64,000 nucleotides of DNA from positions 14,392,268 to 14,456,267 of the forward strand of contig OU342639.1 of assembly GCA_910589415.1 (NCBI GenBank). Direction: 5' to 3'. A program made the position numbers and the translations under genes. This document shows, in pieces, positions 1 to 12,141 of this stretch (position 1 is its first letter; every line of letters starts with the position of its first letter). The notes under the pieces were generated by a model. It had not been told where the DNA came from, made no database searches, and was given only the letters and a program-made list of their open reading frames with translations. The stretch is from Malachius bipustulatus. Lineage: Eukaryota; Arthropoda; Insecta; Coleoptera; Melyridae.

Positions 1-2021
1 ATTGATGCACCAAAATCTCATTCAGATTTCATGAAACTGTAGTGGCATCAGCAGCATAAAGCGGTACGGTTTAATTTCCTCTAAGATAAAAGATAATGGG
101 ATGCCAGTGCCTTATGATTTTTGAATAATTGATCTAAAGTAACCTGAACTATAAAGGCATCAAAATTCACTCAGGTTATGAGATGTTAACTATTTCTAAC
201 TACTGTAGTATATACCTACTGAATAATAGGGTTGATCTTTTAATGAAAAGTATATTTATGAATTCTGTTTACAAAATAACTTATTGAAATTCTATGGTTA
301 TGAAATTACTAATTAATTGATCATGAAGTTAATTGCAAAATATATCTCATTTAACAGTTTAACTGGTAGAGAAAATAGATCTATTTTTCCTTCACATAAA
401 AAGTGACAAATTCATTTCAAGTATTACTTGAATAATAATGGTGATTATTGTATATCGGGTATTTCAAAGTTATTATTAATATAAGTTTTAATTAATAAAA
501 CATCAATCTCTCGACGAGATAAGGCAATAGAACGACACAAAAATCCTAACAGATTTCTCTGATATCACTCTGAGCAATAAAAGGTTATGTCACACTTTGC
601 TTACTGATACGACATTTTGCCTTCCTTGGAATGTCGTGCCGAGACTGGAGAGCGGGGCCCTGGACGAAATCTCAGGATAAGAGACCGTGGTCTCCCCCTG
701 GGGTGGCAGAAAGACTGGTGGACGGTGTCGTGTCCCGTGGGAACACGTGCCTAACACTGGTAGCGTGGTCGTCCTTCGAGGTTAGATGAAAGATGAAAAT
801 ATGAGGCTCCGAATGATGAGATCCAGTATTTAGGGGCAGGTAGCAGCAAAACCTTCAGATAGTGTAAGAGATTCCTTCCATAAAAGCGGATATTCAGATG
901 TACCAGAAATGGAAACCAATATGGCGTCCGGGAAGACAGGTGGGGTTCTACTCCGTAGATAGGTTTTCAGACGAGATAAGATAGTACCCCGATTGATAGG
1001 GTAGGTAGAAAGAACTATAACAATATATAAACTCTATTAGAGAAAGTTTTAGATAGCTTCAACAATTTACTTACCCGATTTACTAATAATCGGTCCTTAG
1101 ATAAAGAGAAAAGGTAGGGGTGCGACTTGTCGCTTCAAACACCAAGAATGGAAGATGGCCGAGCCTGTTCCAGACTCGCGAAAAGGACCAATCCTTTTGC
1201 GCAACTCAAAAGGGTGTTAGTTCATCTTCCGAAACTACATCACAGCGACATCTGTGTTTCTAGTTAATCGAAAAGGAAGGTTGTAAGAGAAGGAAGTTAC
1301 AGATTGTACTACAAGGTAGGGATCTTGAACTTGCCTAGTTTAGTTAGTTTTACCACTCGGCAACAGGTGGCGATGTTGGATCGAAATTCATGTTTCAATC
1401 AAATAAAGTGGCTAGGCGGACACCTTTATAGTAGGGATTTAGACAATGATATCTTACTTAATAATATTAAATGGAGCTAATTAAAGAATAAAACCTTTAA
1501 CGACGTTACAGAACATCGGAAAGTCAATGAGTATAATAAGTATATAAGTAATAAGTTATAAAATATTTTATAAAAAATATCTTTATAAAGGTTAGAAAAT
1601 AATGATAAAGAATAATAGAAATAAAAACCGTTTTGTCATAAAACGGTGTCCCGAAAATAAATTTATGGCTCGGGACAACGTTTTTGAATAAGTTTTCGGC
1701 TCGTAAAAATATCTGTAACAGATTTAGGTCAGCTACTTTTCTTCGATATTCGAGAGTGTCTAAATTTTTTGTCAAATCTGGGCCCCCAATCAAGTGGATG
1801 GCTCTTTTCTGAATGGTATCGAGTAATCACAGCGTATGTTCAGCAGCTGAGCTCCAAATATGTGAACAGTAATCCAAGGATGGTTGAATTTGAGCCTTGT
1901 ATACGAAGAGAAGCTGTTGAGGTGTATAAAATTTCTTCGTGCGGAGCACTTTTCGCCATACCTGCAATATGGTCATGCTAAGACACGTTATCTCGAAAGT
2001 TCACTCCAAGTTAGGGATTCA
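1..2021. other. AT-rich stretch without recognisable gene
   Basis: No coding pattern, RNA gene or clear repeat boundary was recognised. A more GC-balanced block lies at about 590-1,400 and has no long open frame; it could be old noncoding transposon sequence. The short open frames at 1,524-1,981 are AT-rich, overlap on opposite strands and resemble no known protein family. Confidence 0.5.
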
Positions 2022-2180
2022 TCAAGTCAAGTAGCTTGACATTTTTATCAATAGATTGACTTGACTTGAAAATCAAGCTTTTCCAGACTTACTACTTGAC
2101 TTGAGTTGATATTATTTCCCTCGGACTTGACTTGATATCAAGCAATTTAATTCCTACTTGTCTTGATATCAAGCTATTTC
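2022..2180. repeat. Cluster of CTTGACTTGATATCAAG-like repeats
   Basis: Words built from CTTGACTTGA and TATCAAG recur in both orientations at least six times in about 160 bp, which makes the stretch partly self-complementary. This is the look of a small fold-back element or a degenerate tandem repeat. No flanking duplication could be fixed. Confidence 0.55.
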
Positions 2181-2183
2181 AAA

Positions 2184-2778
2184 CTAGTTAGAGCTCCTGA
2201 TGATGTGTCTTAGATCATATAGTTTTTTGGCCTTTCTTGGAAGTAGGTTGGATCCGTGCATATTTCCAGCAGGAAGAAAATTTTCCCTTTTTATATGACA
2301 GACTGAATAGTCGAGAGAAAACGGATGACAGCTCAGTGGCGCATTTTTTAAGTACGATAACAGGTACGTGATCAAACCCGAAGCTTTGTTTGGGTCTAAG
2401 GCTAACATAATGCTCTTTATGACCCGCTGTAGGAAAACAATGTCTGACATTTTGGGCTCCACGGAAAGGATCATTGGCGGAGTTCTTCCCTGAAAGTCGA
2501 CGGAAGAGTATGAAGAAAACACTCCCGCCAACAAGTTCGCCTTCTCGGTAGCCGTAGATGCGATAGTTCCGCCTGTCCGTGTAAGTGTAACATGACAGCA
2601 TGAAAACAAGCCCCACTCCAACATCCCCTAAATTACAGCCCGCACCCTTAAAAAAATGAATAGCACCTTGTATATATTTTGTATATTTAAAACCAGTATT
2701 CGATTCTCTATTCAGATGATTTTTTAGATTCAAAATTGGTTGAGAAATAACCAAGATAAGGTTCATCAAGGTGGTCAT
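2184..2778 (-). pseudogene. Broken non-LTR retrotransposon reverse transcriptase (N-terminal part)
   Basis: Read on the minus strand, two overlapping frames together give the start of a LINE reverse transcriptase. The motif LDPNKASG is followed by a frameshift near 2,375. Then comes DHVPVIVLKKCATEL and a SSCWKYARIQPTSKKG motif, the usual 'fixed K-SG-D, LKKCA, W+ A.v.PipKKG' order of CR1/jockey-type RTs. Upstream residues (about 2,440-2,600) look like the linker between endonuclease and RT. The palm with its catalytic aspartates is missing. This is a truncated, frameshifted copy with no expected activity. The exact clade is not resolved. Confidence 0.7.
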
Positions 2779-3019
2779 GACTTTTTATCTGAACTTTCTC
2801 TGAATGACTTTAGCTGTCAAAATTTATCAATTTTAATTTAAACTTTGACACCCTGTATCTCGAAAGAGAGACATCTATGTGGACAAAATGGCATCAGGGA
2901 AGTCCCATTATTTTTGACCAAATAATCTGTGACTAAGATCTTGACATACTTTTTCACAACACCCTGTATGTTTTTCATTTGAAAAATATACAAGGTATTC
3001 ATATTGGGTATATTGGGTC

Positions 3020-3663
3020 TGTGTGCCGAGACGCTGAAAAGACTGGCGGACAGGAAATCAGTGCATCTTGTATGGGTTCTCGCACACTCAGATGTACTAG
3101 GCAATGAGCTAGCAGACCACTAAGCGAAGCTGACCAGGGAAACCTTTTGTGGACCAGAGCCTGTACTGAGTCTGACCAAAAATCTTCTCAAAGAAGCTAT
3201 AAAAGAATGGACTCGCAAGGGTCTATAGAATCACTGGGAAAGAGCATGAGGCTGCAGACAGGCCAGGCTGTTTCTGGCTGGTCCGATCGGAAACAGATGG
3301 ATCCGCATGTCCAAAATGAACCGAAAAAAACTCAGACTACTAGTCGGGGTTCTCACCGGTCACAATAGTCTGAATAGACATCTACAAGTTATGGGGATTT
3401 CTCAGGACCCAGTTTGCCGTAAATGCGGAATGGATGATGAAGACTCCTACCATTATATAGGCGTATGCGAAGTATACAGCAGCCTCAGGCTCAACATTTT
3501 TGGGTCTGAGGAGCTACAAGAGGAAGAAATGAAACTCCTCCCATACAACAACCTTCTGGCCTCTATGAAAAGGTCGGGGAGGTTCGAGTATGAGTTCCAC
3601 CATGGTTCGGGTACGGCGAAAAGGGCCCTCGGTGGCCTAGTCGCTCGGGGTGCACCACCCTGA
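3020..3663 (+). pseudogene. LINE RNase H domain and C-terminal tail, decayed
   Basis: The plus strand reads as the end of an RNase H domain: a WVLAHSDVLGNELADH motif near 3,075-3,120, where functional copies have WVPGHSGVxGNExAD, followed by a stop. From 3,307 a 118-codon frame carries the typical tail of RNase H-bearing LINEs: LLVGVLTGHNSLNRHL, then a CRKC-x9-H-x4-C finger-like motif. In-frame stops at about 3,122 and in the 3,220-3,260 stretch show it is dead. It probably belongs to a different copy from the minus-strand RT just upstream, since the orientation is opposite. Confidence 0.7.
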
Positions 3664-6426
3664 CCCACCATACTACTACTATTGGGTATATCTTCTGTTT
3701 ATTGTAGGTATAATAATTGTCCCTAAGAAAAAACATTTAGAAAAGAAGGTTTAGGAAATAATTTCAAAGGCCGCTCTTAAAGCAGCTACTACCAATCGTA
3801 GATATACATTATTATATTTATAATAAAAAAATTAATAAAGGAAACGGAGTTCCTCGGAAGTGAATGATTGTTTAGGGTAATCTAGTAAATCAGAGAAATA
3901 ATTGTTTCCTTAAGAGACGGTCATTGTTAATTTTTTGAGTATACTCGTAATTTGGGTTATCTGAGCATTAAAAGGTGTTTAGTGAAATATTATAACGGCT
4001 TATGAGTGTGACCTCAAATAGGTGGTTAATATTACCCTCGGATATAATATCCTGAAATAAATGCAAATTTCTTGATTTGGGTTGTTAATAAATCCAAATT
4101 ATTCTCTGAAAGGTGTATGGATTATGTAATAAAATAAACAAATATGTACTCCTGCCTGGTATATATAGGTATATACACGTACATATTATATACATTAACA
4201 AATATACCTGAGATAACTCTTTGTTTCTAAACATATTTAAATGGAGCTGTTTTAATCCTTTGATACAAGAGAACATCGTTAGGTCTGTAAACTCTCGCTT
4301 TTACCAACGAAATGATATAAAAAGGAAACTTTCGAGTACAAAGTGGAGTTTTGACCCACTTTTATGTATTAATTTGTAACTGTATCACGTCCTCTTGTAA
4401 AGCAGTCAATATCATCTTTATTATTTGTAGCCTCCACTTCCGACTTATGTTCCTGGGACGAGCTTATGAGGGGCTATTCTTCTAGTTGGCATCGGCCGTG
4501 TGAAAAAACTTCGTAAGAGCTGTTTACTAGAAGTGTTCATTCTGCTCTATCCCAAACTCGCTCTATCTAAAATTCGCAAAGTTTCCAGCTAAAAATGTTA
4601 ATCATTCACAACAAATCCGTCCTAAAATTAATAGTACTTTGAGCACTTTGACTATAAGATGCCGGAAAATCGATATTCATTTTCATTCCATAGGATCAAA
4701 GAGAGAGAGAGAGAGAGATAGAGAGAAAGGTAATATTTATGTTTATGTAGCCCTTCGTTCGTTTCCGAATTCCGAGTAAGTTGGCTCTTTGCAATTTTAC
4801 TCCGAACGACGACACTCATTGGAGACATTTTTCTCAGTATATAGCAAACTGTAGATTTTCGACGGGAAAACTCAAGGCTTCAGTAGGTAATAATAAGAAT
4901 TCCATTACTACTTGATGGTATAACTAAATTATGTATCAGGCAACGACAATCTAGCTATCAACTTATTATATGAGAGCGGTAGAGCTTTTGTCCTTCGAAA
5001 GAACGTCATAAGAGCTAAAAAGAAATCAGTTTTCTGGATATTAAACTTACATGCATTTTAGGACTTTTTCCCTGGAGCTCAATGGCCAGTTTGCCTTCCA
5101 TTATTAATTTTCGTGTCTTGTTATGTTCTTTTACGATAAGGATGCTATATCAATATTCGATTCCTTTCAAATATATTACGTATATTGGAAAAATATCGTG
5201 TATGCATTGGTTGAAAGAGATTATAGGACTTCACCAGCATAATATGAAAAGGGAGATAAAAAAGATATGGTCGTAAAATTTTTAATACTTCGTTTTTGCT
5301 TGTTATAACACGATGCTTCTTTTACAAGACCCATTAGCAGATTGGGATATTACTGCGAGTAAATGGATAAACTTAAATTCAAATACAACCTATATAGATT
5401 ATCTAACAGTTGCTTTCTCATTGATTTTCCTTCGAAATTTACATATTCATATGTAAGTATTGGTTGTCTTGTCACCGAAAACTACCAAAATTAAATTAAC
5501 TAGTAATGGTATTATACCCGTCAAAACATAACGATCAATTGAAAAATAGAAAAAAAATTTCTTATAGTATCTTATTATAATATTTAATCAGATTATAACT
5601 AAATTATAGCTTAATTATAATTAAATATAAAAAACAACGAATCGCAATAATATTAAGAAGAGCTGACGAACATACAAGAAAACAACAAACATATAAAAAA
5701 TAAATAATTTAAATTGGTCCAGCTAAACTGTGAAACTAAGCGAGACAAAAATAAGCCTTCCTGTTTTAAATATGCTATTAGTACGCGCGTATTGTCTATT
5801 AAATTCACTTTAGGGTTTCCAAACCGTAGAGCACGACGAAGAGCTAGTAGAGGTCACGAAACTCGTCGAACGTATTCATGGCCGCCTTCGAAAGGCAATT
5901 CAAATTTTAAATTGTCATTCCAATTACTTTTGTTCTAACACAAGCAGTACTGTCATAAATAAAGATTTGGCTCATCTTTGAAACATTCAGGATTGTTTAT
6001 AAAATTGATGAACCAAATCAATTTATCGAATGTAGAGAAGATAAGTACCTACAGTAATTTTATGGATGATCTTCTTGCTTATCACCAGGCTTATCATCTT
6101 CAGAAAAATGGTTTCTGATTAAAAGATTGTCGTCATCCTGATCCACGCAGCAGCCGGTCGTAGAAATAATAAACTTTGAACACAGCACCGCAAAGGCGAC
6201 AATGAAAAATCTTCATCTCATGGACAGACGAACAAGATTTTGTGAGTTTTTGCGAGCTATCAAGTAATAAATTTTGAATACAGTCCCGAATTAATCAATA
6301 AACATTTTCATTGATAGTTTCGAGAAAGTGCGGAAATAGAATTATCTCCTTTTACGAAAACATTAATATTTTTGCTTTTTTCGCATTTTACCTGCAAATG
6401 TGGTTAATTTTTCGAAATATCTGAAT
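3664..6426. other. AT-rich stretch without recognisable gene
   Basis: Low-complexity and AT-rich DNA. The frame at 5,714-5,938 holds an arginine-rich patch but has no partner exon or family resemblance that I recognise. The segment near 5,520-5,700 is almost pure A/T. The one clear feature is the (GA)n run at about 4,699-4,727. Confidence 0.5.
4699..4727. repeat. (GA)n microsatellite
   Basis: About 29 bp of alternating GA with one GATA interruption. Confidence 0.9.
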
Positions 6427-7830
6427 GCTTGTATTTGTATTTGTATTTGTATATTGAGGGTGATCTAGTTACTGCGACCTAAAAGATCTATTGTATCCCC
6501 TCTAATGTGCTTCGCCTGGTATGAAATCCCTTTAGTGGACACCCTCTCCAAGTCCGTTTCCTTGAGAAACTTCAGGATTTTGAGAGGATCAAGGTCGGGT
6601 AAGTTCCCTGCCTCTAGCTGGTGGTGGCCCAGAACATTACTTCTTTTGAGTTCTAACGCATTGCAGTTGAGCAGTAGGTGACGTGGTGTCTCGTCTCCTT
6701 TCCCGCAGAATCTGCAGACGCCATTCTCTTCTATGCCTAACTTCCTCAGGTGTTCCTTGAGCTTACAATGTCACGTTAGGAATCCCGTCAGTGTTCTGAG
6801 ACGTTCCTTGTTGAGGTTGAAGAGTATCTTCGACCTCTCTCGGTTAAAATTTTCGAAAAGTTCTTTGGCTTGTCTCAACCCTGAGAGGTTCCTCCAATAT
6901 GGGTTTCTCTCAGTTTTTCTTTTTCCTTTTGGAGTTCTGCCTTGAAGAAAGTATCTTCAAAGCCACAGAATGGTTCTGGTTCTCTGAAGGGTGTCAATGC
7001 TCCTTTTCTTGTCAATGAGTAGGCACGTTCGTTTCCCTCGATTCAGGAATGGCCCGATATCCACTTGAGGTGAATTTTATTTTTCTTGCCTAATTCATTT
7101 AATTTTCCTAGGCACTCCCAAGCCATATTGGAGCTGATGATCGGAGAGCTCAGCGTCTTTATGGCTGCTTGACTATCCGTCAATATTTCTATTTCCTTGT
7201 TTTTGTAGTTTCTGTCGAGGTTTATTTGGACACATACTTTTATTGCATGTAATTCCGCTTGAAGTATGGTTGGGGATTTTCTCATTGGTTTGGAGTACAT
7301 AGTGCGTGGCCCATAGATTCCTGCCCCGGTTCCCTCGACGGTTTTAGAGCTATCTGTGTACCATTTGATCGTACCTTCTTTGAGAGTACAGCTGGAGGTG
7401 TTGTTCCATTCCTCTTTCGTAGACAGTTTCGTGATGAAGTTTCTCTCGAAACTGAATTTCTTAACAGTTCTGTCTTTTGGTAGTGTAAGGAGCCCCTCAC
7501 AGCCACCCAAGGATCGATCCTCAGTGGCTCGTCGTACGCTTCTGATTCCTACTCTTGACATCCTAAGTAGAGCTTCTCCGCTCTTCTTTCTATCACCAAA
7601 TGTAGTGGTGTCAGATCCAGGATTACTTCCAACGCAGTGGTTGGGCAGGTTCTCATTGCTCCTGTGATGCAGAGACACGCAAGTCTCTGGATCTTCTCAA
7701 GTTTTTCCTTTGCTGTTGCTAGCTTAGTTCTTTTATACCAAGCAACCGCTCCGTATGTATAGGTCTCACGAACATGGTGTACATCCAGCGCAGATATCCG
7801 AATGCTTACACATCTCTTAAATATTTTCAT
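6427..7830 (-). pseudogene. 3' part of a LINE: RT thumb, RNase H, tail and (TACAAA)n end
   Basis: On the minus strand the order is as follows. An RT C-terminal motif around 7,560-7,760 contains LEKIQRLACLCITGAMRT and PTTALEVILDLTPLHL. An RNase H domain at about 7,043-7,370 begins WYTDSSK, has QAELHAI and LTDSQAAIKTL, and ends KWISGHS. A zinc-finger-like tail near 6,660-6,760 reads CRFCGKGDETPRHLLLNC. The copy ends at 6,429-6,452 in a TACAAA hexamer repeat, the kind of simple 3' tail seen on R1/I-type LINEs. The order RT-RNase H-tail-simple repeat shows transcription toward lower coordinates. Frameshifts and stops break the frame below 7,043. The 5' end is lost near 7,830. Confidence 0.8.
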
Positions 7831-8047
7831 AGATGATTTTTGGACATTTATCGAGAATGATTCGGCATTATAAACATGTAACTTTATAAGACCTTTTAAA
7901 GTTAGATATCAAAAATATCAAGAATATATTACATTCGAACGTTTCTGTGTACGTAAATCATCGACCGTATCTATACGTAAGGTAATACAGTAAGAATACA
8001 GTAATAATATTTATTATATTCATTATAAATTTATATAAAATATTATA

Positions 8048-8412
8048 AAGTAGAAAGGTCACACTCAACCCATGTGATGTCATCAATAAACATGGCAAAG
8101 AGTAGGGGGCCCAAGATAGATCCCTGAGGGACACCAGACGTCACTTTCCTAGGGAGTATTAAACCCATTTAAAACAACAAAGATTGCTTTGACAGGTAGC
8201 TTGACAAGCGATTGATGAAAACCAAAATGTTCTAATTTTCCCGAAAGGATACCGTGATCAAGTCTGTCAAAGACCTTAGATATGTCGGTATATATAGCGT
8301 CATAACCTGATGTCCGGTGTCATGTGATTCTGCAATGAATTGGGTTTTCTGTATAAGATTAATTACGGTTGACCTGCCCTTAATAAATCCATTCTGATAA
8401 TAACTGATCCGA
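8048..8412 (-). pseudogene. Fragment of LINE reverse transcriptase palm
   Basis: The minus strand encodes SYYQNGFIKGRSTV, TQFIAES and a DISKAFDRLDH-like A motif, then after frameshifts TSGVPQGSILGPLLFAMF and IDDI. These are RT domains 2a to 4 of a jockey/CR1-type element. It has no obvious continuity with the RNase H LINE at 6.4-7.8 kb, which is of R1/I type. The upstream end at 8,412 is cut off where the kinase retrocopy begins. The domain with the second catalytic pair is absent. Confidence 0.75.
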
Positions 8413-8414
8413 CC

Positions 8415-9359
8415 ATGAGTTTCCGACCATCCCTTTCTTGGATGCAGAACCTCAGGAAAAGCCTGTCGCATTCCTTCGGACGATTATCCGTGTCGAAGGA
8501 GGATGGCGAGGAGCACGGGCACGGGAAGCTGCCATATAACGGCTTCAGCAAGGAGTTCCTAGATCGTCTAGAGCCAAACGGCAACATTCCTGCCGGCAAA
8601 GGTTACGAATGGAACAATGTTTCTAAACATGACAGGGTAAAAAGCAACTGTCAGTGTCTTCCGATAGTCAGCTCTTGGACGACGGGATCCGAGAAGAGAC
8701 CAAAGTGACATTAAGGCCGAGAAAACCGCCCAGACCAAAGTCGGAGGTCTTGCTCAACCAAGGTTCCGATCACCGACGAACGAAATGCTTCTCCGCTTTT
8801 GGGGGAGATTCGTCATTTGGGGGAGGCAAGTCAGAAGCTTATATTAAGTTAGAGCAATTGAAGGGTCCAATGCAATAACCAGTCAAGTCCATTTTTAAGG
8901 CAAAATTAGTTAGCAGTCGATTCTTACATAGTATAAAATTATCTTTCGTCCTGTGTAATAACCAACTCTTGATCATAGAAAATAAGGAAATTAAAAATTA
9001 AAATTAGAGTTGATGATATTGCTATTCTTATTATTTTCTATGATCAAGAGTTGGTTATTACACAGGACGAAAGAGAATTTTATACTATGTAAGAATCGAC
9101 TCGACTGCTAACTAATTTTGGCCTTAAAAATGGACTTGACTGGTTATTGCATTGGACCCTTCAATTAGGTGAAGGTTCAAATGCAACCGTGTGCAAAGAT
9201 ATATAGTAATTTACAAAACCAAGTAGTGGCCTCAAAAGAGATAAGACTACAGGAGGAGGAAGGATCTCCTTTTACAGCGATTAGGGAACCGTCGTTATTA
9301 AAGGAATTGAAACATGCGAATATCTTCACGTTACATAATATTGTCCATACCAGAGAAAA
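8415..9359 (+). pseudogene. Intronless copy of a PFTAIRE cyclin-dependent kinase (CDK14/Eip63E-like)
   Basis: From about 8,442 the plus strand reads MQNLRKSLSHSFGRLS, matching the N-terminal 'LRR(T/S)LSxSF' start of the CDK14/Eip63E family. After a frame change (about 8,650-8,700) come TLRPRKPPRPKSEV, RRTKCFSAFGGDS and SEAYIKLEQL, which lead straight into the kinase glycine loop GEGSNATV. A one-base shift near 9,200 restores [16 protein letters not shown] and the diagnostic SPFTAIRE helix, followed by [21 protein letters not shown]. Here the match stops, at the end of the N-lobe. No introns interrupt it, so it derives from mRNA. It is split by a MITE (8,860-9,162) between EQL and GEG. The catalytic lobe is absent and it cannot be a working kinase. 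On its right it joins gypsy integrase sequence without a gap. Confidence 0.85.
8860..9162. mobile_element. Palindromic (fold-back) MITE inserted in the kinase retrocopy
   Basis: A 303-bp element whose two halves are nearly complete inverted copies (arms of about 125 bp starting GAAGGGTCCAATGC). AATT lies on both sides (8,856-8,859 and 9,163-9,166). The kinase code of EQL-GEG is continuous when the element and one AATT are removed, so the 4-bp target duplication is supported independently. It has no coding capacity. The transposase family is not known to me; a short AT-rich duplication fits several DNA transposon groups. Confidence 0.88.
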
Positions 9360-9886
9360 TGCGATGACCAGTGACCGGGTATTCCCCGCCATTCTTAATC
9401 AATTTTGGTAGGCTTTATAGTGGCGATGAACGAGAGCACCAGGACACCAGAGGAAACTCGAATGACCCGCCTACTCCAGAATCTGTAATGGAAAAGCGTC
9501 GATTGGGCTATCAGAGGATGTTCAACGAAGTGAAGCAGCGTCTTACCGTAGCTCATGAGCGTTATAGGAAACTTTATAACTTGCGACAACGGCTAGTTTA
9601 TTTCCAGGAGGGAGACAGAGTGTGGAAGAGAAGCAACATGCTTTCTGATTTTTTGCATTAATAGCCTCCCAGGCTATTAAAAAGTACCAAGAGCCCTACA
9701 ACATAAAGACAAAATTAGGGAGATGGACGTATGAATTGACGGACGATACAGGGCAGAGCAAAGGGGTCTGGAATGTATAGGACCTTACGCCGTACTATGA
9801 CGCAGAGACGATCGACCCAGGGTAGTCTGTCGTCATGAGAGGTCTTCGAGGTTGCAACCTTTTGTTGCCTCGAAGGAAGGGGACAG
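9360..9886 (+). pseudogene. Ty3/gypsy integrase C-terminus and polypurine tract
   Basis: The plus strand encodes [13 protein letters not shown] (the integrase core end, usually TGxSPFxLxxGR), then a linker and AHERYRKLYNLRQR with EGDRVWKRS. After a stop and frameshift comes the GPY/F-like module KKYQEPYNIKTK with YELTDDTG. It ends with the stop codon and a purine-rich run at about 9,873-9,886, followed directly by TGTGACAA, the expected polypurine tract to LTR junction. A small inverted repeat, CTTCGAGG...CCTCGAAG, lies at 9,844-9,875. Everything upstream in pol is missing; the copy starts at the kinase junction. Confidence 0.8.
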
Positions 9887-11200
9887 TGTGACAATTTTAT
9901 TTCGTCCCCTCACAACATTTTAAGTGGTTGTATTATTGTACATAAACAGTGGGGTTATTTTATTTGTTACATTTTATTTATTATTTCTGATTTATTTATT
10001 TTAGTGGCTGTCATTATGTGGTCTTGTCTTGTCACTGTTGTTTATCAGTGTCATTCTTAATGGTGGCAACTGAGTGTTCTTTTTATTTTTGCGTGAGGAA
10101 TCTTGATCCTGCTAACCGGAGACTATCAGTTTTTTTGCTTCAAATTTCAATATATCTAATCACCCTGGTTAAAAGTAAACAAAAAAAAACAGGAAAAATT
10201 CTACAAAATTAAAATTTAATTTTTAATAAAAATCCAATTAGAGGAGAACATTCTTACACTTCTTGTCGGTAATAATTATTGAAACCCAGTTTCAAATTAA
10301 ACTTGTGGGAAGTTTCAACGTGTGTTGGAGTAGGACAAGCTGGATTTTGCTAGGCCGACCGTGCAGGGTACTGATGGTACGGCCATACTTCATAGAAGGA
10401 TTTAATTTATTGCGACAAGAAAACTCTCCCCGGATTATCCCTTAAACATCCTACTTCTGCATCGGAGGGTGTTCGTCCATGGTGTTGGTACATGGTATTT
10501 GTTCCTACATGGTATTTGTTAGTCCACGGTGTTTGCTGGTACGTGTTTGTTTGGTGCGTGGTGTTTAGTACGTTCGCCTTCAGAGCGGACGTCCTTGATT
10601 TGTTTTGTGGCCCGGAGTCGCCAGTGGTTGAGTCTCAACCTTGTCTTGCCGACCACCGGCTGTCCCCGCCTGACCGAGTCCGATGCACAGTTGATGGTGA
10701 GCGCAACCCGGTCATCTGCACGCCTTAGGAGCCCCATTGGCACCGAGTCCAGGTCTTCCATCTTCTACGGGACAATATTTCAATATTTAAGGTACTAATA
10801 GTGTGAACCAGCAGCAGCTGCTCGCGGTGTAGATTATTAGGAAGCCAGGGTAGGCTAGAAACGGGATTGTGGTACATGGCACTCCCGTGTAACTAATTGA
10901 TCCAATTTCCCTTCCGGCCAACATTAAACTACCCCTGTTAGGCAGAAAACCTTGCTGCAGTGTTTGCCTCGCAAAACAACATCTATTTGAATCGTTTTTC
11001 GCTGGTGACAGCGGTAACCATTTTCTTTATTTCCTATCATAATAATAGTAATAATTAAATAACAGTAGGTGTTTTTTTTTAAGAATTCATACAGACTCAA
11101 CGAGTGGCGTTGACAGCTGGAGTGACAACTCGCTCTCTGCTAGCCGACGATTATGAGCCAAATTTTACCTAATTAAAACCCCGGCTCGCGATTCCGTGTC
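9887..11200 (+). repeat. Probable 3' LTR of the gypsy remnant (right end not fixed)
   Basis: TGTGACAA follows the polypurine tract, so the LTR start is well placed. I could not find a matching 5' LTR or a flanking duplication, so the end is a guess; the sequence changes to anonymous AT-rich DNA by about 11.2 kb. The overlapping short frames at 10,492-10,798 lie inside this noncoding region and are not supported as genes. Confidence 0.45.
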
Positions 11201-12141
11201 GCAAGATGCTTCAGGTGTTGAGGTTATGTTCCCACAGAAGTCCCTGATAATCTTCTTTTTAAGTTTCCTTATTCCCTTATTGCAGGTTGTCAAACTCATT
11301 GTATAGTCCTGCAAGTTTCCGTCATTCTTGGCTTTATTAAAAACCCGTCGAACGTCGACTATAGGTGGTAAAGGTCATCGATATACTATGCTAAACCTGA
11401 AATACCACTGGTCTCTTATCTATTTGTTATTTAACTTCTACATAAATGATAATTGTTATAAGTTAATTATAAGTTTATGATTTTTTTAACCTGCGACATT
11501 AAACAGCTGATGTTCAGCATCTACCTAATTGTACCTATAGTCCTTCGATATACAAGAATCTCGCCGTACGCTCGACGACCGACATGTTTATCTTTTAGTG
11601 TAGAAATGCATGGTATTGGATATGCGCATAGAATCATTAAAGTTCTACCTAATTTTGTATTCAAATTATAACATGATTTGTTTAAGGGTGGCTGTAGGAA
11701 TGTTAAAGTATCTTATAACATATCGTTTCGAGGTTATCTCTTGTTTTGCTTTGTTTGAATTACTGTATTCTTTCAAAACAATAAGAACGTAGACAATAAG
11801 TTCAAGAACTGATCGATGTTTTTTATTTATTTACAAAGCAACACTTCAGGATAGATTCAAATTAATAGCAAATTTTACTTTTAATGGCCGACCTAAATGA
11901 ACCACTTGGTAATAACGACTAGAATATTTGGCTCCATTTTAGGAGAATTTCTGGATCAGAATCGTGGAATAACAATACAAGGAAGGCGTCTAACAGTAAC
12001 GAGGAGAACATGAATATAACACAGTGTAAAACGGCTGATAAAGATAATTTAAGTTTCCATACGTGATCCTAATTTGAGAACAGCTCGCGAGGTCGTCTCT
12101 GAACAAGGTCACGTAGGTAAGTCTCGACGTTCTGTCTCTTA
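11201..12141. other. No gene seen; left flank of the giant transposon
   Basis: AT-rich sequence with only short open frames that show no family resemblance. It is the pre-insertion neighbour of the large element. Joined across the element at TTATAAGC it would continue directly into 39,754. Confidence 0.5.

Noticed and set aside
6427..8412. Treating the two minus-strand LINE parts as one element
   Set aside because: The RNase H-bearing part is R1/I-like in its motifs, whereas the RT fragment at 8.05-8.41 kb is jockey/CR1-like, and 200 bp of unrelated AT-rich DNA separates them.
10492..10798. Three overlapping open frames on both strands
   Set aside because: They lie in the probable gypsy LTR; the GC-richer local composition keeps frames open by chance.
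12105..12125. CACGTAGGTAAGT resembling a splice donor just left of the transposon
   Set aside because: No coding frame with a recognisable protein leads into it, so a host intron insertion cannot be claimed.
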